The notes beneath the pieces are model-generated. The model was not told where the DNA came from. It was given only the letters and a program-made list of their open reading frames with translations, and made no database searches. From contig OY764147.1 of NCBI GenBank assembly GCA_963668115.1, forward strand, positions 1,364,001 through 1,428,000: 64,000 nucleotides of DNA, read 5' to 3'. Below, in pieces: positions 1-7,245 of this stretch (position 1 is the first letter of the stretch; each line of letters begins with the position of its first letter). The position numbers and the translations under genes are program-made. This stretch comes from Plut-88900 sp963668115. GTDB taxonomy: Bacteria > Chloroflexota > Dehalococcoidia > Plut-88900.

Positions 1-189
1 ATCGGTGCAAAATCTTAGCCGTGTTTGGTGAGGTTGTCAAACGGAGGTCGGGCGGGGGGGTTGGGGGCGGGGCGTTTGATTGAACGTTGATTGAACATTG
101 ATTGAACGTTGATTGAACTCGTAGCTGTTTTGATTGAACGACGCCTAGAGGGGAAAGGAATGTAATGGGGGTGAATTGCGGAGACGGGG

Positions 190-240
190 GTGAGTGTTTC
201 GGAGGGATGGATTCACGCCTCCGTGGGAATGACGAGTTAA
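190..240. repeat. Palindromic intergenic repeat, copy A
   Basis: About 50 bp containing GTGAGTGTTTCGGAGGGATG, then an imperfect palindrome ending GTGGGAATGACGA. The same unit recurs at 1476-1552 in the same orientation, so two direct copies flank the E1 element. A shortened form of its left half appears, reversed, near 53893-53910. It resembles REP-type repeats common in Chloroflexota intergenic DNA. Confidence 0.65.
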
Positions 241-279
241 GAGGGGTGGGGATGATGGGGGTGAGTGGGGAGACTCTGG

Positions 280-303
280 ATTCCCGTGTCGGGGCACGGG
301 AAT
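280..303. repeat. REP-like perfect palindrome
   Basis: Nine-base arms ATTCCCGTG and CACGGGAAT enclose a six-base loop, followed by GACGGGG. It belongs to the same ATTCCCG...CGGGAATGACG palindrome family as 35634-35653. Confidence 0.6.
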
Positions 304-680
304 GACGGGGTAAAGAGGCGGGGATGAGGGTGGGGGAGGGGTTGTTCGGTTGGGGGGTTTGGGTTTGCATTTTGTCTGGTTTGTTGGGTTTTGGGTCGGC
401 GATGGAAGACGCACCTGGTGAGCCGGTGGCCCTTACCATGCGGTGCTCGGCTGTCCGGGGCCATAGAGGTCCGCCGTGGGGCGGATTGCAGCCGGCCGCG
501 CCCTAGCGCTCGATTGTGAGCTCCGGTTGTCCGGGCAGACAAGCCGGGCCTTGACCCGCTCCCAGGCGCCAAGGGGCGCAGTGGGGGCCAGTGATCGGGC
601 TGGTAGCCCCCGGGAGTTTGTTATTACGTGGCGCACCCGCAGGTCCCGAGTGCCCCAGCGACCCCAGGTTGTGCTTGATT

Positions 681-793
681 TGGTGTGGCGCAAGCTCGCC
701 GACGGGCCAACCACCGGTAACTTGTCCGGAGCGGGGCTAGCCAGCCCGCCACCCCTATCTTGGTATAGCGCAAGTTCGCTACAGGCCGACCTC
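681..793. repeat. Tandem duplication inside E1 (offset about 80 bp)
   Basis: A unit starting TGGTGTGGCGCAAGCTCGCC at 681 recurs with substitutions at 761 (TGGTATAGCGCAAGTTCGCT). The repeat is a duplication of a segment of the E element that is single or absent in the other two copies. Confidence 0.6.
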
Positions 794-901
794 CGAGACG
801 GTCTCTCGGCGGGGGATGGCCGGTCTGCTGTGGCTTCTATCCAGGGCGTCTATCCATCGCCTGGGGGGTCAGGGGAACGTGATGGGACGGGACTGAGGTG
901 G

Positions 902-1105
902 AGGAGATGGCGCCCCCGACGTCTCGGGGGCAGGCCTTTCGCTTGTGCCGTGGGCCTGCGCGGGGCCGTTGGGATGGGCTAGGGCGTTGAGTCCTCCGGG
1001 CGCCGTGGAGAGGAGATGGCGTCCCCGACTTCTCGGGGATGACGCTTTTGCTTGTGCCGCGGGCCTGCGCAAGGGCCGTTGGGATGGGCTTGGACGTTGA
1101 GTCCC
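902..1105. repeat. Tandem duplication inside E1 (offset about 109 bp)
   Basis: AGGAGATGGCG begins both units (902 and 1011). Each unit contains a CCCCGAC-n-TCGGGG palindrome, GTGCCG(T/C)GGGCCTGCGC, GGGATGGGCT and CGTTGAGTCC. A third partial copy of the CCCCGACTACTCGGGG palindrome lies near 1112-1135. The duplicated unit is the conserved core of the E element. Confidence 0.7.
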
Positions 1106-1228
1106 CCGACCCCCGACTACTCGGGGGCAGGCTTTTCTCGGGGGCATGCCTCTCGGGCGCCGGGGTTGATTCCCCTGGGTTGTGCGGTTCCTCCTTAGAT
1201 AACGAGAGTATTTGTTCGGACGCAGGGT

Positions 1229-1257
1229 ATGATAGCGCGGTTGCTCAGGTGTGTCAA
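1229..1257 (-). promoter_or_regulatory. sigma70-type promoter driving E1
   Basis: On the minus strand TTGACA (1257-1252), a 17-bp spacer and TATCAT (1234-1229). The E2 copy has the same geometry and the same flanking bases (35487-35459), although the region downstream has diverged, which argues that transcription is selected. Confidence 0.7.
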
Positions 1258-1388
1258 GCAAATGTACGTGTTTGGGGGAAATATCCCCTCGTCCCCACCG
1301 GGGAACCCTCACCCCCTGGCCCCCTCTCACGCCATAGGCGCATCTTCGACCCTTAGGGCCTATAAGGGAGAGGGGGAAGATGAACAGG

Positions 1389-1421
1389 GGCCCACGTGCG
1401 TGCAGAGCACGCACGTGGGCC
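1389..1421. repeat. Perfect 15-bp hairpin
   Basis: Arms GGCCCACGTGCGTGC (1389-1403) and its exact complement (1407-1421) around loop AGA. There is no T-tract on either side, so a Rho-independent terminator is not supported; the hairpin sits just upstream of the E1 promoter. Confidence 0.6.
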
Positions 1422-1475
1422 TCTAGTTCAGTACTGGGGGGAAGGGAGGGAACGGAGGTGGATTGCTAGGATGGA

Positions 1476-1552
1476 GGTGAGTGTTTCGGAGGGATGGATT
1501 CACGCCAATGGCGCATCTTCGACCCACCTCCGTGGGAATGACGAATTAAAGA
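1476..1552. repeat. Palindromic intergenic repeat, copy B with nested insert
   Basis: Same unit as 190-240, but the palindrome centre is split by about 22 bp containing GGCGCATCTTCGACCC. That inserted motif itself occurs at 1337-1352 and, reversed, near 53848-53870. This suggests small mobile palindromes inserting into one another. Confidence 0.55.
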
Positions 1553-1636
1553 GGCGGGGATGATCCGCCATAGACGGACAGGCTCCCCTCGGGGGTGGGG
1601 GGTGGGGAGGATGAGGGGGGCCAATGGGCGCGGTCG

Positions 1637-1930
1637 TTACTGCATCTTTTCGATGAGTTCTACGGCCTGGGATTTGGGGAAGGCTTTGAGGGTGGTGAAG
1701 CGGATGTTGCCTTCCTTGCCGGTGCCCATGGAGAAGGTGAGCATGGTCTCGTCGTCGGGGAATTCGAAGATGCCGACGAAGTCGTACATGCCGAGGGTGA
1801 AGTAGATGGCCTCTATTCTGCCGCCGAGGGACTCGACCCTGTTGGCGGCGCCGTCCATTCTGTCGGGTGCGCCTTTGACGGCCTGGACGCCTTTGTCGGT
1901 GTAGTTTCCAAGGACTACGTAGTACGGCAT
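1637..1930 (-). CDS. GYD domain protein
   Basis: A 97-residue protein of the GYD family, small ferredoxin-fold proteins of unknown biochemical role that often sit beside catabolic genes. The family-typical features are the N-terminal strand YYVVLGNYTDKG, the turn GGRIEAIYFTLGMYDF and the segment FEFPDDETML. It is full length for the family. The start has GGAG a suitable distance upstream (minus strand). The gene lies 53 bp downstream of a phosphotriesterase-like gene on the same strand and is probably co-transcribed with it. No catalytic residues can be assigned. Confidence 0.85.
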   Translation of the reverse strand: MPYYVVLGNYTDKGVQAVKGAPDRMDGAANRVESLGGRIEAIYFTLGMYDFVGIFEFPDDETMLTFSMGTGKEGNIRFTTLKAFPKSQAVELIEKMQ

Positions 1931-1983
1931 GACTCACTCCTTATGTTCAGTTAGTTGAGAGCCTGGGTCGGTGAGAAGATTGG

Positions 1984-3045
1984 CTATCCGGGGTTTGTAA
2001 AAGCAAGGGCCCGAGCCGGATTCCCAACCAGTATCCGGTCAATTTCTTCAGGGAGGAATCCCTTGCGGCGCATGATGGGCATGACGTTCTCCAGGATATG
2101 AGCGTAGCCGTGGCCTCCAAACCGGGTGAGCCGGTGCTTGTTGCAGATATCGTGGGCCATGAGGGCTTGCCCTAAACGGCCCGTATCCCGGAGGTGAAGG
2201 AAGTAGTCCAGCCTCTTGCCGTCGTTGGGCATGTCTATGGGAGAGAAGGGGTAGAAGGTGGTCTCGGAGCCGAAGAGGTCGAACTCTATGAAGCAGCCAG
2301 TTTCGGCGAGCTTGTCGAGGGTGTCGTTGTCGAAGATGGTGCGGTCGACGTGGCTCATTATTGAGCGGGTCGGGTCTCCGCCCGACTCCCGGACAATCTC
2401 CATGATTTCGAGTGGGGCCTGGGGGTTGCGGCCGGGGTGTATGAGGAGGGGTGCGCCGGTGATGGTCTGGGCCCGGGCGGCGGCGCGAAGGCTCTTGCGT
2501 TCGTTGTAGTGGAGGGGCCACGTGCACCCGACCTCGCCTATCACGCCCGACTTGATACCGGTATCCCCGACACCTTCGGTAACGTCCCGGACTATTTCTT
2601 CGACTATCTCGTCCTCGGACTTATCGTTGATGCTGGCGGGCTGGTAGTCGTGGACGTAGTAGCCGGAGCCCATAATGACGTTGAGGTCGGTGGCCCGGGC
2701 GATGCGGGCCAGGCCGAGGGGGTCTCGCTTGATACCTACGCTGGTGGCGTCGACGATGGTGCGGCCACCGGACCTCCTGAAGCGGGCGGCTTCCATTACG
2801 GCGGTGTCTTCGTCCAGCAGCTCCATGTTGTCCTTGTTGCCGCCGTAGTTGTAGCGGACCCACCAGAGGTTATCCAGGGTGACGGGCTGGTAGGCGAAGG
2901 AGTAGCTGGAGGCGTCGTCGGGGGGTTGGAAGGTGGAGCCGAGATCAATCAAGAGGTGTTCGTGGGTGAGGGATATGCCAAGCTCGTCCGCGGATACGGG
3001 GCCGAGGACGGTCTGAGCTTTTCCGGCGAGTCCTGAATCAGGCAT
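1984..3045 (-). CDS. Phosphotriesterase-family metallohydrolase
   Basis: A 353-residue TIM-barrel hydrolase of the phosphotriesterase (PTE/Php) family, amidohydrolase superfamily, likely cytosolic. The first metal motif is His28-Glu-His30 in SLTHEHLLIDLG. Further ligand motifs are GVIGEVGCTW (a Glu in the bridging-ligand position, as in E. coli Php, where true PTE has a carboxylated Lys), LIHPGRNP, SHVDRT and the late Asp in AHDICNKHRL. Such proteins hydrolyse lactones or esters, and organophosphate activity cannot be inferred. A close paralog with the same N-terminal layout begins at 63429. It probably shares a transcript with the downstream GYD gene. Substrate unknown. Confidence 0.9.
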   Translation of the reverse strand: MPDSGLAGKAQTVLGPVSADELGISLTHEHLLIDLGSTFQPPDDASSYSFAYQPVTLDNLWWVRYNYGGNKDNMELLDEDTAVMEAARFRRSGGRTIVDATSVGIKRDPLGLARIARATDLNVIMGSGYYVHDYQPASINDKSEDEIVEEIVRDVTEGVGDTGIKSGVIGEVGCTWPLHYNERKSLRAAARAQTITGAPLLIHPGRNPQAPLEIMEIVRESGGDPTRSIMSHVDRTIFDNDTLDKLAETGCFIEFDLFGSETTFYPFSPIDMPNDGKRLDYFLHLRDTGRLGQALMAHDICNKHRLTRFGGHGYAHILENVMPIMRRKGFLPEEIDRILVGNPARALAFTNPG

Positions 3046-3149
3046 AAGCGGGCCTCGATTTCTTCATACGGGCCTTGGCACCAGGCCGCGTTTCCACCAT
3101 GCAGAGACTCCGATCAAGTTCAACCAAGTTGCCGGTTGTACGTGCGGAT

Positions 3150-4445
3150 TTAGCCTCGGGCCTGGTCGAGGGCGTAGTCCATGGCCTCGATGGTCTTGGC
3201 GATGTCGTCGTCGGAGTGGGCGCTGGCGGTGTAGAACTTGGAGTCACCCTTGAGGACGCCCGATTCCAGCATGGCGTGGTTGAAGCGGCCCATCATCGCG
3301 CCGTCGGCTTTGAGGGTGTCCCTGTAGTTCTCCACTTCATCAACGCCGAAATAGACATCGAAGCAGGGGGCTTCGCCTACGACGGTGCCGTGGATCTCCT
3401 TCTCCTTGAGCATCCTGTCCATCTCGGCCATCAGCTTGTTGCCCGTGGACCAGAGCCGGTCGACTCCACCTTCCTTGAGGATCTTGAGGGTTGCCAGTCC
3501 GGCGGTCGCAGCGACGGGGTTGCCGCTCAGGGTGCCGACGCCAGGGACGAAGGTGCCGTCCTCCTTGGAGACGGGGTCGAAGACCCGCATTATCTCCTCG
3601 CGGCCTGCGACTGCGGAGAGGGGGTACCCACCGCCGACGGCCTTGCCGAAGGTAGCCATGTCGGGGGTGACGCCGTAGTACTGCTGGGCGCCGCCGTAGG
3701 ACCATCGGAATCCGGTCACCACCTCGTCGAAGATCAAGGGGATCTGGTAGTGGCTGGTCACTTCACGGAGGCCTTCGAGGAATCCGGGTTTGGGGGGGAT
3801 GATGCGCTGGCAGCACTCGGTGATGACTGCGCCCAACTCATCGTGGTGCTTTTCGATAACCGCGGTGGTTGTTTCGAGGTCGTTGAAGGGGCAGATGAGG
3901 ACCTCGTTCTCCAGTACGGCGGGGATGCCTGCGGAGTTGCGGCTGGGTCGGGGGAAGTCACGCATTTCGGTCGGGGTTACGCTCATGAGGGCGTAGTCGT
4001 TAGTGCCGTGGTAGCCGCCTTCGAACTTGAGGATCTTGTCGCGGCCACGGAAGGCGCGGGCGGCTTTCATGGCGAAGTAGGTGGCCTCGGAGCCGCTGGA
4101 GAGGAATTTCACCTGCTCGGCGCAGGGGACGGCGTTGACCATTTCCTCGGCGAGGTTGACGGCTGCGCCGCCGGTGGCGAAGTAGGTGCTTCCCTTGCCA
4201 ATGACTTCGGAGACTGCGGCAACAACGTCCGGGTGGGAGTGACCGACGAGCATGGGGCCTGAGCCCAGCAGGTAGTCTATGTACTCGTTGCCGCTGTAGT
4301 CCCAGACCTTGGACCCCAGGGATTCCTTGATGATGAGGGCGTCATCGGGCTTAAAGAAAATGTTGCCCGTCGAGCCTCCGGGGAGATACTTGGCGGCCTT
4401 GGCCATCATGGCCTCTTCTTCGGGTGTCCTCTGCTGTCTCGACAT
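3150..4445 (-). CDS. Class III aminotransferase, glutamate-1-semialdehyde aminomutase-like
   Basis: A PLP enzyme of 431 residues from the class III aminotransferase/GSAM group. Recognisable blocks are the PLP-phosphate region LSSGSEATYFAMKAAR, GGYHGTNDY, the Asp that binds the pyridine nitrogen in LIFDEVVTGFRW, and the Schiff-base Lys in TFGKAVGGGYPL. GGGAG precedes the start. No heme-biosynthesis gene is nearby, and the neighbours are catabolic hydrolases, so a role in amine or amino-acid catabolism is more likely than tetrapyrrole synthesis. The amino donor is unknown. Confidence 0.88.
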   Translation of the reverse strand: MSRQQRTPEEEAMMAKAAKYLPGGSTGNIFFKPDDALIIKESLGSKVWDYSGNEYIDYLLGSGPMLVGHSHPDVVAAVSEVIGKGSTYFATGGAAVNLAEEMVNAVPCAEQVKFLSSGSEATYFAMKAARAFRGRDKILKFEGGYHGTNDYALMSVTPTEMRDFPRPSRNSAGIPAVLENEVLICPFNDLETTTAVIEKHHDELGAVITECCQRIIPPKPGFLEGLREVTSHYQIPLIFDEVVTGFRWSYGGAQQYYGVTPDMATFGKAVGGGYPLSAVAGREEIMRVFDPVSKEDGTFVPGVGTLSGNPVAATAGLATLKILKEGGVDRLWSTGNKLMAEMDRMLKEKEIHGTVVGEAPCFDVYFGVDEVENYRDTLKADGAMMGRFNHAMLESGVLKGDSKFYTASAHSDDDIAKTIEAMDYALDQARG

Positions 4446-4548
4446 GGCGTCTCCCTCGGGGCTGAGATTTGTCCATAGAATATCATGGGGACAACAGTTG
4501 ATAAACAGGCTATTGCCTGCTATGACCTCGCAGTTCAGGACTCAGGTC

Positions 4549-4577
4549 TTGACACCTCGTTACCCCTTACCTATGTT
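4549..4577 (+). promoter_or_regulatory. Promoter of the selenocysteine peroxiredoxin gene
   Basis: TTGACA (4549-4554), 17 bp, TATGTT (4572-4577). Start of transcription is expected near 4584, followed by the ribosome-binding site AAGGAGG at 4598-4604 and ATG at 4614. Confidence 0.7.
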
Positions 4578-4613
4578 TAGCCCTGCCCGCAAGCAACAAG
4601 GAGGAAGTACACA

Positions 4614-5066
4614 ATGCTCAAAGCAGGAGACCCGGCCCCCGATTTCGAGGCGGTGCTGGACAATGGAGAGAAAGTATCGCTCAGTCAGTTCAAGGGCAAG
4701 AACGTGGTCCTATACTTCTATCCTAAAGACAACACGTCAGGTTGAACCAGGGAAGCATGCGACTTCCGGGACAATATCTCGTCCCTGGAAGACAAGAACG
4801 CCGTGGTTCTCGGCGTCAGCCCCGATAGCGTGAAGTCCCACCAGAAGTTCAGGGACAAGTTCGACCTGCCCTTCCCACTAATCAGCGACGAAGCGAAGGA
4901 TGTAGCGCAGGCCTACGGCGTATGGCGGGAGAAGAAGATGTACGGCAAGACGCGGATGGGGATTGTGCGATCTACATTCATAATCGACGGTGAAGGCAAG
5001 ATATTGAAGGCTTACGACTCGGTTAAGGTAAACGGGCACGTAGAAGACGTGATTGCCAGCATCTAG
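4614..5066 (+). CDS. Bcp-type peroxiredoxin with in-frame TGA (selenocysteine) at the peroxidatic site
   Basis: A thiol peroxidase of the Bcp/PrxQ family, 150 residues if TGA at 4743-4745 is read through. The N-terminus AGDPAPDF, the strand VVLYFYPKDNTSG, TREACDF and the C-terminal STFIIDGEGKILK are typical. TGA is codon 44, exactly where Bcp has its peroxidatic Cys (PGCT becomes SG-Sec-T), and the expected resolving Cys remains at residue 49. The frame stays open and well conserved on both sides, with no other defect, so selenocysteine is more likely than a nonsense mutation. A strong promoter and AAGGAGG precede ATG 4614. A conventional annotation would split it or start it at 4803. It would reduce hydroperoxides in the cytosol. 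Confidence 0.85.
4746..4791 (+). promoter_or_regulatory. Candidate SECIS stem-loop of the peroxiredoxin gene
   Basis: Downstream of TGA 4743-4745, CTTCCGGGAC (4763-4772) pairs with GTCCCTGGAAG (4781-4791), giving 10 bp with one bulged U and an eight-base loop. The loop begins 27 nt after the TGA. The loop lacks the G/U of the best-studied bacterial SECIS. A competing 7-bp stem (4747-4753 with 4782-4788) and a 5-bp hairpin (4751-4767) are also possible, so the exact fold is uncertain. Confidence 0.5.
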
Positions 5067-5097
5067 GGTGGAGTCAGCCAACCCACCGGAGGACACT

Positions 5098-5889
5098 ATG
5101 AGGCCGAACAAGATTAAACAGCTCTGGAGAGAAGGGAAGCCGGCGGCGATAGCGTGGGTCGGGAGTGCGGACACCTATATGGCCGAGGTGCTGGCGAACG
5201 TCGGGCTTGATGCGCTGGTGCTGGACATGCAGCACGGCATGGGCATCGGGCCGGACAGGGCGGCACAGTGGTTCCAGGCGGTGAGCACGACGGGCACCGT
5301 GCCCATGGCCCGGGTCCCGTGGAACGATCCGGTGTGGTTCCAGTGGGTGCTGGATGCGGGAGCGTACGGGGTCATCGTGCCCCTGGTGAACGACGGTGAA
5401 GAGGCGGCGAAGGCGGGGATGTCATGTCGGTATCCGCCTGTCGGGTTTAGGAGTATAGGGCCGAACAGGGCGACGCTGTATGCAGGCTCGGACTACCTGT
5501 CAAAGGCGAATGAAGAGATCATATGCCTGGTGATGGTGGAGAACATCAACACGATCCCGAACCTTGAGGAGATGGCAAAGGCCCCGGGAATCGACGGGTT
5601 CTATATTGGGCCGGCGGATTTGGCTATTTCCATGGGGGTCGATCCCCGGGACTACCGCTCGAGCAAAGAGCACGGGGAAGCTTCTCAAAAAGTGCTGGAC
5701 GTGGCTCGGGCGAAGGGTATTGTTGCGGGGACGCACTGCGGAAGCCCCGAGGAGGCGAAGGAGCGGTTCGAGCAGGGATTCGTGATGTGCCCGGTGCTAT
5801 CGGATGCGGGGTTACTGGCGTCGGCGGCTCGGAATGCGCTGGAGAGGGCGAAGACGCCGGAGGTCGACGCGGCCAAGCCTTTCTACTAG
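5098..5889 (+). CDS. HpcH/HpaI-family aldolase
   Basis: A class II, metal-dependent aldolase of 263 residues that cleaves 2-keto-3-deoxy or 4-hydroxy-2-oxo acids to pyruvate and an aldehyde. Family marks are the catalytic His in LDMQHGMGIGPD, Arg in ARVPWNDP, the metal Glu in VMVENINT and Asp in YIGPADLAISMG. GGAGG six bases before ATG 5098 decides the start over an upstream in-frame start inside the peroxiredoxin 3' end. It lies 31 bp after the peroxiredoxin gene and probably shares its promoter. Substrate unknown; it fits an aromatic or sugar-acid catabolic context. Confidence 0.9.
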   Translation: MRPNKIKQLWREGKPAAIAWVGSADTYMAEVLANVGLDALVLDMQHGMGIGPDRAAQWFQAVSTTGTVPMARVPWNDPVWFQWVLDAGAYGVIVPLVNDGEEAAKAGMSCRYPPVGFRSIGPNRATLYAGSDYLSKANEEIICLVMVENINTIPNLEEMAKAPGIDGFYIGPADLAISMGVDPRDYRSSKEHGEASQKVLDVARAKGIVAGTHCGSPEEAKERFEQGFVMCPVLSDAGLLASAARNALERAKTPEVDAAKPFY

Positions 5890-5902
5890 GCCACTACGGC
5901 GC

Positions 5903-7147
5903 TCAGTTCTTCGATCGTTGGAAAGGCACGCCCCTGGAAGCGATGGCGAAGGGCGCGGCGACGATAGTCGCAATCCCGAAGGCGACGAATACCCATGTGT
6001 ATTCACCCATCCGGTCGAAGGTCAGGCCAGCGAGGTAGGGGCCCAGGATTGCCCCGATGGCGTAGGGGGCCGACAGCATTCCCTGAATTGCGCCGATGTG
6101 CCTGTGGCCGAACTCGTCAGCCAGGAGAGGGTAGAGGACCGACCCGTAAGACTGCGCCGACAAGCCGAAAATGCCTATGAACAAGGCAAGGGTCCAGGAG
6201 CTTTCCACGTTGGCGAGGGCCAGGATGCCCAGGCCCTGAAGGGTGTACGACGCCGCAAGTACGAGGCGCTTGTTCAGGACGTCGCCCAACCAACCAAATC
6301 CCATTTTTGGAACAAGGCCAAGGACCGTGTAAGAGGCGACTATCCAACCACCCGTGGTGGTGGACAGGCCCTCGGCTTCCAGGTGGGGAAGAACGTGGAC
6401 GTAGACGGCGGCAAGGCCGAATATGGCGAGCAGCTGTCCAATTGCCAGGGCCCAGAAGGTCCATGTCTTGAGGGCCTGAGTAAGGGTGTAGTCGTGTCCT
6501 TCTCCTCGGGTGAGGGCAGGGGCGATTGGAGGGGGACGGTCCAGGCCGTCGGGGTGGTAGCCGTACTGCTCGGGTTTGTGACGGAGGGCTGCGGAGGTCG
6601 GGATTCCGACGATAACAAGGCCAATGGCGGCGGCCACGGAGGCAGTGCGCCAGCTATAGGCATCAATAATCCAGACAAGCAACGGGGCAATCAGGCCGCC
6701 CACATTCGAGCCGCCCAGCAGTACTCCGTTGGCCTTGCCACGGTGCTTGCGGAACCAGATTGCGGCCAGAGCAGGGCCGATCCCGGCGAAGAAGATGGTC
6801 CAGCCGACGGAGAGGATGGCAAAGTCGAGGTAGAAGCTCCAAGCGGAGTCGCTGACGGCAAGGAGAAGCAATGCTCCCGCACCCAGCGCCGTGGCGATGA
6901 ACATCAGGAGTCGGCCGCCGATGCGGTCGAAGAGCAGGCCGACAACAACGGACCCGACTCCCGCCATACCCTGCTGCATGGAAAAGGCGAGGGAAGTGGC
7001 AGCGCTGGAAAGACCGAAGGTATCTTTCCAAGGGTTGAAGAATGCCGTGAACCCGGACCCCATCACGCCCGACCAGTAGAAGTTGATGAAGAAAAAGGAG
7101 ATGGCTATCCACCATCCGTAGAAGATGCGGGGTCGGTGGGTCGGCAT
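5903..7147 (-). CDS. MFS transporter (monocarboxylate/oxalate-formate type)
   Basis: An inner-membrane carrier of about 414 residues with 12 predicted hydrophobic segments. The N-terminus RPRIFYGWWIAISFFFINF resembles the oxalate:formate antiporter and monocarboxylate porter branch of the major facilitator superfamily. AGGAG ten bases upstream favours ATG 7147 over an in-frame start eight codons earlier. It is convergent with the aldolase gene, with a 13-bp gap. A small carboxylate such as a product of neighbouring hydrolases is a plausible cargo, but the sequence does not decide it. Confidence 0.88.
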   Translation of the reverse strand: MPTHRPRIFYGWWIAISFFFINFYWSGVMGSGFTAFFNPWKDTFGLSSAATSLAFSMQQGMAGVGSVVVGLLFDRIGGRLLMFIATALGAGALLLLAVSDSAWSFYLDFAILSVGWTIFFAGIGPALAAIWFRKHRGKANGVLLGGSNVGGLIAPLLVWIIDAYSWRTASVAAAIGLVIVGIPTSAALRHKPEQYGYHPDGLDRPPPIAPALTRGEGHDYTLTQALKTWTFWALAIGQLLAIFGLAAVYVHVLPHLEAEGLSTTTGGWIVASYTVLGLVPKMGFGWLGDVLNKRLVLAASYTLQGLGILALANVESSWTLALFIGIFGLSAQSYGSVLYPLLADEFGHRHIGAIQGMLSAPYAIGAILGPYLAGLTFDRMGEYTWVFVAFGIATIVAAPFAIASRGVPFQRSKN

Positions 7148-7245
7148 GGAAGTGTTTCTCCTGAGGGTCACTCAGGGCCGCGTGCGAATCACGGGCATGA
7201 TAGACACATGCCCACGCGGTAACAAGGGGAAGAGAGGAAGCGGCG

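Larger units (their letters stand above)
375..1290 (-). ncRNA. E element copy 1 (candidate structured RNA)
   Basis: Diverged and longest copy of an element also found at 35011-35500 and 54058-54512. Read on the minus strand it starts with a promoter (1229-1257), then AAGGAGGAACC (about 1186-1196), then the conserved core containing ACTCAACG and AGCCCATCCCAA (near 1080-1105 and again near 968-990), then GGCGATGGATAGACGCC (about 846-862), and ends at the motif CCATCGCCGACCC (about 396-408). Two internal segments are tandemly duplicated (offsets of about 80 and 109 bp). No reading frame is shared with the other copies. Function unknown. Confidence 0.5.
1..1636. other. Intergenic repeat island without protein genes
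   Basis: No reading frame here has a ribosome-binding site, a recognisable protein or coding-like conservation. The stretch is a patchwork of short palindromes (for example 280-303), direct repeats (190-240 and 1476-1552), tandem duplications (681-793 and 902-1105) and the first copy of the E element (375-1290). The only convincing expression signal is a minus-strand promoter at 1229-1257. Confidence 0.7.

Noticed and set aside
902..1135. Repeated hairpin units considered as a CRISPR array
   Set aside because: Units are about 109 bp, diverged, with no uniform spacers and no cas genes.
1389..1421. Strong hairpin considered as a Rho-independent terminator
   Set aside because: No T-tract follows it on either strand.
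3075..4262. Plus-strand open frame of about 395 codons opposite the aminotransferase
   Set aside because: The complementary strand encodes a well-conserved PLP enzyme; the antisense product has no recognisable fold.
4743..4745. TGA in the peroxiredoxin taken as a nonsense mutation
   Set aside because: It coincides exactly with the catalytic Cys codon, the rest of the gene is intact, and a second gene shows the same pattern with a good SECIS.
5804..7222. Long plus-strand open frame opposite the MFS gene
   Set aside because: It is antisense to a clear MFS transporter, has low-complexity Gly/Glu/Arg-rich translation and no domain; an artefact of high-GC codon bias.
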